DNA from: an uncultured bacterium
GTDB lineage: Bacteria > Cyanobacteriota > Vampirovibrionia > Obscuribacterales > Obscuribacteraceae
NCBI GenBank assembly: GCA_903835185.1
Contig: CAILLX010000062.1
Coordinates: 1-40,919 of the forward strand
Length of the DNA stretch: 40,919 nucleotides
Reading direction: 5' to 3'
Part shown: one piece after another, positions 1-10,900 of the stretch
How positions within the stretch are numbered: the first letter of the stretch is position 1
Layout of the letters: each line of letters starts with the position of its first letter
The notes under the pieces: generated by a model
Database searches by the model: none
What the model saw: the letters and a program-made list of their open reading frames with translations, nothing else
What the model was told of the DNA's origin: nothing
Translations under genes and position numbers: made by a program

Positions 1-210
1 AAACCTGGCGATGCCAAACCTGGCGATGCTAAACCTGGCGATGCCAAACCTGGCGATGCCAAACCTGGCGATGCTAAACCTGGCGATGCCAAACCTGGCG
101 ATGCCAAACCTGGCGATGCCAAACCTGGCGATGCCAAACCTGGCGATGCCAAACCTGGCGATGCCAAACCTGGCGATGCCAAACCTGGCGATGCTAAACC
201 TGGCACTGCT
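1..210 (+). repeat. 15-bp tandem repeat encoding KPGDA
   Basis: Fourteen consecutive 15-bp units (aaacctggcgatgcc) run from base 1. They are almost identical at DNA level; only the last base (c or t) varies, plus one changed codon in unit 14. The unit is a multiple of three, so copy changes keep the frame. The array probably continues to the left of the window. Near-identity at DNA level suggests recent expansion by slippage or unequal recombination. Confidence 0.97.
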
Positions 211-1209
211 CCCGCAGCTGTCAGCGATCAGTCCATCCCTTCCCCAGGCAACAGCAGATTCACTAGATTCGCTGCATTTCTCGAGTCGCCATCCACGCAG
301 CAAGTCCTCACTAAAGCAGGCGTTTTCGCAGGCTCATTCACGGCAGGAGTAGGCGCATTTGAAGTTTATCAAGGCGCCCAGCTATACGCACAGGGAGATC
401 AAACTGGAGGAAAGCTTCTAGGGGCAAGCGGACTCAGTAATATAGGCGCCGGCGGGTTTGGTACCTGGAGCCTGCTCAGCAAAACTGCACCAGCATGGAC
501 TGGAGCTGCAGCCATGCGCTTGGGTGGAGGAGGAGCACTTTTTGCCGGCGCACTCCAGTTGCGCGAGGGCTACAACACTGGCAACCAAGCTCTGATGTTT
601 GACGGAGCCACATACAGCACTGCAGGCACCCTGATGCTCGCAGGTGGAACAAGCCCTGTTGGCATTGGCGCAGCTGTTTACAGCTTCTCCTATGGACTAA
701 CGCGCGCTGCCATGTCAGCTTCCGGCGGAGACCGGTTGGTGACCTCCGGCATGGACTGGGCAATGAATGGGGACGCCAACAATACAGCCAAGGCAATCAC
801 CGAAAGGAACTTAGATGGACTGGAGAAGAAGGACCAAGTAATTGGACAATCCGCAGAACAGATAGCAGCTGCCAGGCTAACCTCTAAGCATGTCAACGGT
901 GTTATCCTTGGGCTTCGCGAGCAGATGGAGCACCAAACCGGTGACGAGCTTGCGAAAACAAAAGCCGAGGTAGTACGCCTTATAAAGGTACGCGGTGATC
1001 TGGCAGCAGCCGAGCAAGCCGGTAGAACTGCTCCGGCCGCTCCGGCTAATTCCGGCGACGCTGGAAGCCCCCATGCTGCCACGGCTAATCCCAACGCCCC
1101 AGCTAATCCTGGCGACGCTGGAAACGCCCCTGCTGCCACTGCTAATCCAGTCGCCCCGGCTAATCCTGGAGACGCTGCTAATCCCAATAATGCCGGAGGC
1201 GAACGGTAA
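1..1209 (+). CDS. KPGDA-repeat protein, 5' truncated by window edge
   Basis: The reading frame is open from base 1 through the stop at 1207-1209, so at least 402 residues are encoded and the true start lies outside the window. It opens with 13 tandem KPGDA pentapeptides and one variant KPGTA. A Gly/Ala-rich central region of about 150 residues follows with several hydrophobic stretches. Then comes a charged, probably helical stretch and a low-complexity tail with degenerate NPGDA/ANPN repeats. The tail repeats resemble the N-terminal ones, so the same low-complexity theme brackets the central part. An internal ATG at 514 would miss the repeats and about 100 clearly in-frame residues. I do not recognise a family. 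The repeats could be a cell-wall or envelope spacer; that is inference. Confidence 0.75.
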   Translation, partial: KPGDAKPGDAKPGDAKPGDAKPGDAKPGDAKPGDAKPGDAKPGDAKPGDAKPGDAKPGDAKPGDAKPGTAPAAVSDQSIPSPGNSRFTRFAAFLESPSTQQVLTKAGVFAGSFTAGVGAFEVYQGAQLYAQGDQTGGKLLGASGLSNIGAGGFGTWSLLSKTAPAWTGAAAMRLGGGGALFAGALQLREGYNTGNQALMFDGATYSTAGTLMLAGGTSPVGIGAAVYSFSYGLTRAAMSASGGDRLVTSGMDWAMNGDANNTAKAITERNLDGLEKKDQVIGQSAEQIAAARLTSKHVNGVILGLREQMEHQTGDELAKTKAEVVRLIKVRGDLAAAEQAGRTAPAAPANSGDAGSPHAATANPNAPANPGDAGNAPAATANPVAPANPGDAANPNNAGGER

Positions 1210-1277
1210 CGCAATCGAGCTGGTCAGGCACTCAATCAAGGTCAGCCCTGGTTACGCACCGACCTGAAATAGGTTAA

Positions 1278-1308
1278 GAGCCGCAGTCCCATAACTGGAC
1301 TGCGGCTC
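1278..1308 (+). terminator. 12-bp perfect hairpin after the repeat protein gene
   Basis: gagccgcagtcc (1278-1289) pairs perfectly with ggactgcggctc (1297-1308) across a 7-nt loop, 68 bases after the stop codon. No T-run follows, so it is either a weak intrinsic terminator or an RNA-stabilising hairpin. Its core (ccgcagtcc) recurs in the hairpin at 1856-1886. Confidence 0.6.
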
Positions 1309-1451
1309 ACCTGAGCGCGGCTGTCCAGTTGTAAGGATGCTATGCTAGTGACTTCGGCATAAGCCGGCAACTCAAACGCAGCCGCTACAGGGCATCACAG
1401 AGGCTACCTCCATTAATTGTCCACGCACACACCAGAAAGCCAGGTTATCAC

Positions 1452-1781
1452 GTGAAAATTATTGAGCAAACACCGACAAAACTCATTTTACAGTCCGGAT
1501 TTTGGTTCTTCATCACAACAACATATATCTTTGACAAGCAGCTGATGCGACTTACCATTCAGCGCAAGAACTTGTTTGGTTCGAATGAAACATCTGAGCC
1601 GTTGAATGAATTCTCTGACGCACAAATTGAAGTACAAGTCGGAGAGAATGCCCAGAATTCTTACCGCGTCGCCCTTGTTAGAACCGATGGAAAGACTCTA
1701 CCTCTCACATTGAGCTACACCATGGGTCGCAAGGACAAAGATGCCGCGGCCAGCGCTATTCGAAACATCCTTCGCTCCTGA
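1452..1781 (+). CDS. Small PH-like conserved hypothetical protein
   Basis: A 109-residue protein with a GTG start at 1452; a weak AGG lies about 7 bases upstream. It opens MKIIEQTPTKLILQSG and runs as short alternating hydrophobic/polar segments. It ends in an amphipathic helix (DKDAAASAIRNILRS), the order expected of a small bacterial PH-like beta barrel with a capping helix. One short aromatic-hydrophobic stretch (residues 16-28) is too short to be a convincing membrane span. It stands alone between hairpins at 1278 and 1800, so it is probably monocistronic. The PH-like call is inferred from the pattern; the function is unknown. Confidence 0.7.
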   Translation: MKIIEQTPTKLILQSGFWFFITTTYIFDKQLMRLTIQRKNLFGSNETSEPLNEFSDAQIEVQVGENAQNSYRVALVRTDGKTLPLTLSYTMGRKDKDAAASAIRNILRS

Positions 1782-1799
1782 TTGCGGACACAGCCTTAC

Positions 1800-1833
1800 A
1801 AACACCTTGTTCTGGTGCCAGAACAAGGTGTTT
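1800..1833 (+). terminator. Strong intrinsic terminator hairpin
   Basis: aacaccttgttctgg (1801-1815) is followed, after two bases, by its exact reverse complement (1818-1832), and A1800/T1833 extends the stem. The hairpin begins 18 bases after the stop of the 109-residue gene. Only a short T-run follows. It is symmetrical enough to act on both strands. Confidence 0.75.
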
Positions 1834-1855
1834 CACTCCTATAGCCCAGGCTCAA

Positions 1856-1886
1856 GAACCGCAGTCCTGCTCTTGAACTGCGGTTC
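1856..1886. terminator. Hairpin between convergent genes
   Basis: gaaccgcagt (1856-1865) pairs with actgcggttc (1877-1886) over an 11-nt loop. It lies 24 bases beyond the minus-strand stop at 1910 and so probably terminates the giant gene. Its arm shares ccgcagt with the hairpin at 1278-1308. Confidence 0.6.
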
Positions 1887-1909
1887 GCCTTATACAGATC
1901 TGCGCCGCC

Positions 1910-4900
1910 TTACTGCCTTCCCTCTCGGCTGTATGAGCCGCGAGTCCTATCTGTCGTCATCGATAATACTGCAGCCATCTTCAGTATGTCAGCAAACAAG
2001 CGCCGATCTGATGCCACTGCAGACTTATTGAGGTTGGCTAGTAGTGACGATCCATGCAGCACATCAACTAAAGAGAAGTCATTAGTGACAAGCTGAGTAT
2101 TCTCGTTCACTTGAACAATCTGCATCTTTCTGCGTCCCATTTGTGCTGCACGCACTCGTTGTACAGCCTCCGCCTTTGTTGCTCCTCGCACTACTCCAAC
2201 TTCGCAACCAGGCAACAGATCATATGAATGCCTGTCTGCCAGCACCCGCACATCACCCTTTTGCCGATCGTTGAGATCATAGACTCTAGTGATTCCTCCC
2301 TCAGAGCTTATGAGCGCAACTGCTCCACCGCGAGAAACAACTGTGCCATCCTTAGTGTCTATCGTTAACTCTTTATCTGCTGTTGTCAGCACGCTACCCT
2401 TAACGAGCCTGTAATGCCCAGCACCAACAGTGACCAATTCCGCATTTTCTGAAAAACGCACGTCTGTCGGCACTCCGGCACCAAGGTAGGACACCGGCTG
2501 TACATCATTCGCTAGAGTATAGATTTCACTGTCGTCGAGAACAGTGGCTATAACTGACTTGCTGCTACCCATTATTCGGCGCGAGTACGGTAGAGCCTCT
2601 GTTGCACCGGTCGCCACACCTGTTCCATGCGCCCAACCTGCAGTAGTGTATCCAGTTGGCTGAACCTGGCTGATCCGCCGCGCGCCGGACGATGGTCCAA
2701 TCTCTTGAGTAATGGCAGGCTCCTCCGGCTCGCCATAAAGTTGATGCAACCGCCGCGCAACCCAACTGTCATGACAGATAGTCTGCGCCGATGAACCGCC
2801 AACACTGAAGCAACAACGGAGCAACGGCTCTTTGTTCACCAGTTGTCCCACCGGTACCGAAGCCTTGCGCATTCGCAGACCAAACTTGGTCACAGAGGCC
2901 CCAATAGGTTGCCGCTCCACTCCATCAACCGGTATCAACTCCTCACTGTCTGCCTGATCAACAAATACAGCTTCCTCTCCGACAGCAAGTGACATTAATG
3001 GCTGATTTCCAGCTCTGATTGCTGCTGCATCAGGTCCATCGCCAGCCAGAACTGTCACACGCACACCAGATTTCGCAGCAGCATCAATGATGGCAATCGT
3101 TTGTCCCTTCATTCTGACAATCTGGTCAGACGATCCCACCTGGACATCCAAACCATTTTGCCCCGCTCCAGCCAACATCCGCCCAGATGCCAGAACAAAT
3201 GTTGAATCAGGCTTCACAGCAAAGATAGTTCCTGCCTCTCCTTGAATCTGTGCGCCAGGCACCTGTCCGTTTCCATACAACGAGCAAGGCGTGGATGATA
3301 CAAAGAACAGTCCAGCTACCGGTCTCACATCCTGGAATGACAGAGCTGGAGGAGAAGGTACAGCTGGCGTCAAAGGCGGCGTCTTGTCAGTCGCTATCGC
3401 GATGAGCCCACCGGTGGACGGAATATGTATCGGCTCGACTATTGGAATAATGATGATAGGCGTCGGCGTCGGTGGTATCGGTTTTGGCTGTGGCGTCGGT
3501 TCCGGTCCTGAGAATCCAGGGGCAACTGCCATGAAACTGGTGTCACTGTTGATAATCACTCCCGCCGGTGTCGGGCTTGGACTTGGGGGAGGATCTAGAT
3601 AAACCACTCCACCATTTAAATTGAAATCAACACCATATAAGCTGCCATCCGGCGTAGGACCAACAACATTACTTGTTACTGTTAGATAGCCACCATTATT
3701 CACATTAATAGTGCAACTTACGCAACCAGGATGTCCCGATTGCCACTCGATGGTATTTGGAGACACACGCCTGCTTAGCATTCCCACAATTTGAGCGCTC
3801 AGATCCATTCCAGAACCGGCAAATATTCCTATGCCTCCACTTGCATACGGCTGGACCGCTTGAGCAATCGCCTTAAATGCAGTTCCCTCAATATTCACCT
3901 CATTACCTGCCTGAACAAGAATATTCCCGCCCATGGCAGTCAATTTGGCAGGAGCGGAAAAACCAGGTGATCCAGCACCGCCGGCAGTTTGAACAGTGTT
4001 ATCGGCATTCAGCGATACATTCCCTCCAGTGCTGGCAATGGTCGGTCCATAGGCAAAGACATAGAGCGGTGATGGCTGAAGTCCAACGTAAATGTTCCCG
4101 TTCGCCCCGGTACCGTGAGCCACTAGCGCAACGTTGCTTGAGATAGCAAGCGGACCTATGACATTTGTTTGTGAGTAGAACGACCAACCGGCAAATCCGG
4201 CAATAATTGCCGGTGCATGCCCACCAAGCAGCACTGAATCAACTCCATTAACATAGATATTCCCAGACGAGTTTGTAATAGAGATGTCACCAAAATTGGT
4301 GAGAATGCCGGTACCAAAACTAACTCCAGCTGGTGATGGACCGATCAGGTTGAGATCACCGTTTGCTACAGTGAGTAAGAAATTTCTGAAATCAATTTGT
4401 CCAAGTAGTGGTCCAGTTATATGAGCATAACCATAAACATTGCCGGTTATACTTTGCTGCGCCACATTAACAATCCCTCCTTCAAAATCAAGCGCCAGAG
4501 CAGCAGATAAGGATCCGACGCCCGAAACGCTCAGTGGGGGGGTGCTACCATCAGCCAGCATTAGTATGTTGTTGTTGCCTTGTATGTTGCCTGCATTAAC
4601 CACAGACAGAGCGCCAGTGTTTTGAATGGTGATATCGTTGCCAGTTCCCGTGATATGCAAACTTCCCTGGTTGCTTAGCAGGCTTACATTTACTGTCATA
4701 GGTCCGTCAGAATTCAAACTAACGCCAGAAGAGATCGTCAGTCCATCTACAGAAGTACTGGTCATGACTACCAGAACTCCACTCAGATTAAGAGTGGTAC
4801 TGTGGATCCCGGACGAAGCAAAAGTAATTGCCCCTGATCCTGACGGTGTGAAGTTGATTGAACCGCTACCGGAGCCAGAAATGGTTGCAGAGCTATTGTC

Positions 4901-7900
4901 CGGTCCCATGATTATCAGGTCCTGATTCCCGCCACCGGAGGTGAACGTTATTACCGAACCAGTGCTTCCGCTTACGGCAGAACCACTGCCAAGCTGGAAC
5001 GATGGCGAGTCGAATGTAATGTTCTTATTGGACTGCAAAGTGGTTCCTGCATCAATCGTGACATTCGTCGGAGCTGCTATGGACCAGCTCGCGCTTTCAG
5101 TCACAATTGGCGCTCCATTGAAATTCAATGTAGCAGTTCCGGTACCGGCAGCATTGCCTATCACAAAGCTTGCTCCTGGATTGTTCAGGATAAAACTGCT
5201 GCTACTTGCACCGACATTTACAAAGGTGGAGGTACTGCCACCGGCACCGCCTGCTCCTGCCAGGACCGGTGTAGAAATTGATAACGAGCCGCTGACCACA
5301 CTCATATTGAGCCCAGCCGCTAACGTTACACCGCTACCACCGCTTATCACCGCCAGATTATTAGCCCCGGGGTTGAGTGAACCCGTTCCTGCTATTGTAA
5401 CTGCGCTGGAGCTCACCACGTTAATGCTAGCTTCCGCCACAGCAGACTCAGTCGATTGCAACGTTCCATTATTCGTGAATATGCCACTGTTGACGTTCAC
5501 AGTAATGCTGCTGTTGGTAGCAACAGTAACACCGACATTGACCGTGGTGTTTCCTGTCGTACTTGTGGTGGTAACAGGCGAACCATTCAGGTGCAGCGTG
5601 GATGATCCGGAGCCGCCCGACTGGGCAAATATGAGGCTATGTCCAGATGGTGCAGTTATGCTGATTGCACCAACCGTCGCCTGTAATGTTGCAGAACCTC
5701 CTGTTGGCGTCTGAATGGTTAAATCGTTAGCAACTCCCCCAGAATCCACTGCAATACTGCTAGCTGAAATCGAGGAGCCATTCCCCAGGGCAATTAACGG
5801 ACTGGAAAGTTCCAGCGATCCCTGGGACAAAGTAATTGAACTTGAGTTATTCGTCACTAATGACGCGCCGGCTGTAGGAGCTGAAAAAATGACTGTTCCA
5901 GAGGTGCCCGGAAGGACGTTAAAGAAACTCTGGCTGATGTTAAACGCGCTTGTACCTAAGGACTGCAAAGTAATCGTCGCGCTACCGAGCCCGGTCTTCA
6001 CGACCTGTCCGGAACCAGCAACACTTAACAGCCCGGTACTCTGGAGAGTGATTGTATTCGACGACGTGCTCACAGTACCATTAATAGTCAGAGTTCCATT
6101 GTTAATGCTCATGTTTATATTGCTATCACTGGCTAGAGTGACATTTGCATGAACGTTAAGGTTAGCGAAGTATTGCACCGACACAGCACCGCCATAGAGA
6201 TTCAACGTGGCTGCTGATGCCCCTGAGTTGGCAAACGTCAGTGTCCCGGCTCCCCCTGAGGTAGAGGAGGGCGATGGTAGTATGCTAAAAGACCCGCCTG
6301 TTATAGTTCCAGCGAACCCTGCTGGTGCAGTGATTACAAGGCTCGCATCAGTAGAGGTATAGGAACCAGCCATCCCCACTGTGGCGCCAGTTGCGATCAG
6401 TGACGGACTTGCTGTTGTCGCCGCAAATGTAATGTTCGGAGCGAGCAAGTAAACTTTACCGGCACCGGTAATAGTCTGCGCAGTTGCATCGTTAACAGTC
6501 AGGGTGCCGCTGCTGCCGAGAACCGCCATTGCCACGACTCCAGTCGAGTTGCTGGCTATGGTACCCGAACCGCCAATGTTAAGATTGCCGCTCAAGCTTT
6601 GTATGTTAATTGCGGCATGGGCTGTTGCAGCACTTATCGTTCCTGTGTTGATTAAAGTGACGTTGCCCGTCCCTTCAATAGTAATGGCGATGACACCTGC
6701 CCCCCCTGCAGTCGAGCTTATTGTGCCAGCATTCGACAACGTACCGCCATTGACGTTTATGTTTATATCGTTGTCGCTAATTAAACTGGTGTTCGAACTA
6801 ATCGTTATACCACCGGGGTTGGACGTGGTCATTGTGAGCGGTGCGCCATTGAAACTGAGCGTCCCGGCCGTAGCGCCGCTACCTAGCCCAAACAGAAAAC
6901 TGCCTGAGCCGTTGGGCTGCACTATATAACCGGAACCACTGGAAGAGATCGTGGCAGAAGCAGTGGTGGAGCTACCACCGCCATAACTGCTGATACCGAC
7001 ATTGATGGTGAGCGCTGGAACTGCACCTGGGGGTTGGATGGTAACCGGACCAGTGGCTGATATGGTTGAGCCTGTATTATTGTTAAACTGAACGGTGGAC
7101 GCAAAAACCATCAGGGCACCACCACCAGAAATTGTGTAGTGAGTGGGCTGAGAGTCATTAGACCCGAAGAACTGAAGTGTGCTCAGAGCGCTAGAGGAGG
7201 GGTTAATGACAGTGCTTCCGCTGGAGCTTGTCGTGATTGTTCCTGTGCCCCCAAGTAACAGGGAATTAGTGGTCCAAGTATAGACTGAAGGGACACTGGC
7301 ATTTAGTCCAAGAATCTCAATATTTTGGCTGGCAATCGAAGTACTCAGCGCACCGTAAAGAACGAACAGATTTGGTGAGTAAACCGTGATAATACCGGGA
7401 TCGCCAGATGGAGCGAGCCCACTGGCAGTAACAGTTGCCCCGGGAGCCACGTAGGCCATAGTGCCTAACTCCCACCACTGTAATGATCCGACAGTCGACG
7501 ACCCCCATAATGAACCCGAGTTGAAATCTTCAAGCCACACATTGCCCGAAGTGTTTACCTTGAGAAAGGCAGCCGTGGTGGCAACCGGAAAGTTGCTGCT
7601 ACTGGTAATATCGCCTGCGCCGATGTTGCCAGAACCTGACACTAGTGTCAAGACAGCCGTCTTCAGCGAACCGGGATTATTGTCAAGATCAAGGATACTG
7701 CCATTCCCGTTTGCTGTAAGCGTCACAGCTGGGGCCGCAATTCTAGTTATCGTGATACTACCATTGTTTGCTGTCGTCGAAATACTGACTGCGCCAGCTG
7801 CAGCCATGATGGGTCCGCTTATTCCCTGGCTGGAGGTGACAGTAAAGGTGCCAGCAGCCACCTGCGGAGCTCCGCAGCAAATCACGAGAGGAGAAGCTGA

Positions 7901-10900
7901 AGTTATTGACAGCAAACCGCTGTTGGACACTAAGCTTGGAATTCTAACTGTGGAGTTACTTGTAGAAAGATCACTGCTTTGAATAACTGCATTACCCATG
8001 TCTACAATTTGACTAAAAAGGCTAAATCTTGGAGCGATACCGCCTACAGCATCAACTGTCAGTGTGCTGGACGAGTTGGTTAACGATATTCCATTAGCTC
8101 CAGTAACACAAATAGGCAAGTTAAAAATTGAGCCTGCATTATTAGCTACTTCTATATTAATTGCCGCGGAAGAGTCACTTAAGCCCGTGTAGCCTCCAGG
8201 ACTGTAATTAATTGGAGCTGCTCCAGCGGGAAATTGAATGGTAGTCAACCCGGTTGGAAAGGAGAATCGGCTCAGACCTGCTGTCCAGTCTTTACCCCCG
8301 GTGCTGTTGGATGTCACCGATGTGCTGTTGACTGTGTATGAACCTATGCGCTCACTTCCAGGAAGAGAAAACATCCACACTGAACCTGCTGTACCAGAGC
8401 CGGTCCCCGAAGTATTAATATTATGCGTTGCTCCCAATATTTGAATAGCTTGCGACGAAGAGCTGCCCGAAGAGAAAAATATATTGCCACCAGCAGTATT
8501 TGAACTTGTTGGATTGAGTTCAATAATATCGCCGGAATAACCCGCATATGTAGTCTCGACGGTAATAGTGCCCGGTGTCGACATGTAAATTGTAGCGCCT
8601 GTGGTTGCGGTCGGCTGATCTGTTATCGCGGGCAGACTAGACAACGTATTATTTACAACTATGTTGGAATACTTACTTAGTGTGGAGTTGTCACCCAAAC
8701 CGATAAGGTATAGTGTTCCACCTGATCCACCGGTTCCCGATATGGTTATCGGCCCGGATATTTGGATGCCACCATCAGGTTTATAACTGCTTCCAGCTAC
8801 CAAACCCATTTGCATGGCGGCGATACTACCCGCTATTGAAATCGAGCCAGGAGTTGTGATGTTGATGTTAGGGTTGTTTGAACCGTTCCCTACAATCGAG
8901 ACCCCCGAACTGGCTCTTATAGACACATTGAAGCTTTGACTAACGTAGCTCGATGGAATGTGCGCTCCTGCAATGATGTAGCTCACTCCACTAGTGGTAA
9001 TGCCTCCGGTCGAAACAGCGTAGTAACTTGAGTTTGCATTTGAACCTGCATAGATCAACACCCCACCAAGGGGACCACCGTTCGAATGAAGGCTACCTGT
9101 ATACACAGCTCCATCCTGCAAGACCCAAGGCTGCGTTACACCTGATTGGACAGTACCACCCCAAAATGTCCCGGCTAGAATGCTGCCATTTGCAGGTGAA
9201 TTCTGCGTAGAGCTTCCGCCGAGAATAGCCACAGGCGTAGTTGCCGAGATGCTGGGAGTTGCAGTGGCGATAAAAATACCTCCGGTAATACCGTTTAAAC
9301 CACTCCCATTTCCATACGTATTGATATTTCCTACACTTATGGTGTAGCCGTTTGGAATCACAGGCGAAGATGTGCTACTGGTAGCCTCAGCGATGATTGT
9401 TACAGAGCCGTTGGGACCAGGGTTGACGGCGCTGGTACTGCCCGTCTTGATCTCCGCAACACCTGACACGGCATCCGGTAAATAGATATGTCCACCATTG
9501 TAACTGCCGGTGGCACCATCAGTGAAAGCAATAAGAGTTACATTACCACCAGATCCGCCATTAGCACCTGAACCCGTATCAAAAATCGTAGATGCGCCCG
9601 ATACGTTATGAAGCAAGATGTCTCCGCCCGACCCTGAGCGCCCAGTGATTGTCGTTGTCTCAGCATCTTGGGTCGCCACAGCTCCAGCAGCCAAGATGAT
9701 ATTGCCCCCACTGCCTGTAGTTGAGTATGTTTTGATGATAAATGAGTTATTGCTGGAGGTAATGTTTCCAGCAGCAATTGCCACAAACTCGTCCCCAACA
9801 ATCGGGGTCATAGTACTTATGTCTATGCTACCCCCGTTGTTGATCACAATCGGGTCGCCTGTCACATTCAAAGCACCTAGGCTGAGTTCAGGAGCTGATA
9901 CTTGCAGGTCAATCGATCCAGCCGTGACGTTTACCTTTCCACTCACATTACCAACACTGACAACAGCAGAGCCACAGCCAGTATCTATGTTCAGCTCCTT
10001 GCTTAGATAGTCGCCGCCAGAGAGGTTCAAGCTGGACAGCCCGTTAGAAGCCAAGCCAGCAAAATTTATTGAGCCACTTAGGGCTTGAACCGTCCCACCA
10101 GTGCCGTTAACCACCATATTGGCAACTGTCTGTCCAACAGTGAAATTAACATTGCCGGACTGAGCTGCAATCAAACCTGCGTTAACAAAGTTACCTATCT
10201 GTGAGATCAGGTTGACGTTATTCACAGCCTGCATCACGGCACCGGCGGCATTGGTAATAGAACCTCCTGCGGTCGCAGTGAGGCTGCCCGAGCTTCTGAT
10301 AATGCCTGCGTTATAAAAGTTGTTTGTGGCGTTCAGGGTCAAGCTCAATGCTGTGATTGCGGATGCGAAGCCTGGCAGTCCAGCGGCAGGCAGAACAGAT
10401 GAGATCAGCCCCCGGCTTTGATTGATTATGTTTGCTGCACTAATGGTGGCATTCGTCACCGCCGGATTGGTTGACACAGCATAAAACGCACCGTTGTTTG
10501 TCAAGTTGCCACTAAGGTTCAAGGTAGAATTATTGGCAAAGTTCTTAACTGCAGTAACACCGGATGGGATAACCAGGCTACTCACATATTGACTGAAACG
10601 CGGACCGATATTAAAAGAGCCTCCTACAGCAGCGCCTGTACCATCGAGCGTTATTGATTGATGTCCGCTGGAGACTACCTGGAACACTGCCAGCCGCTCT
10701 GCAGCTGTCACAAGATCAGAACCGGTGATCGACTGTGTTGTCTGCCCTACCTGCACTGTCACTGGTCCAGACTTAACGAGGTTCCCTACGCTCAAGTTGC
10801 GCTGACTGGACGAAAGGTCCAGATTAACTGCCTTGTTGCCGGATGCACCGGAATTACTTGCAGTTTGAGCAAGAACAGCATTGTTGCCCAGAAGTAGACA

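Noticed and set aside
1-210. CRISPR-like array
   Set aside because: Units are contiguous 15-mers with no spacers, and they are in frame with a protein.
690-1214. 174-codon minus-strand frame
   Set aside because: It is the antisense of the Ala/Pro/Asn repeat tail of the plus-strand protein.
4941-5714. 257-codon plus-strand frame inside the giant gene
   Set aside because: It is an antisense shadow of a low-complexity repeat protein: biased composition, no ribosome site, and the minus frame has a signal peptide and a continuous domain pattern.
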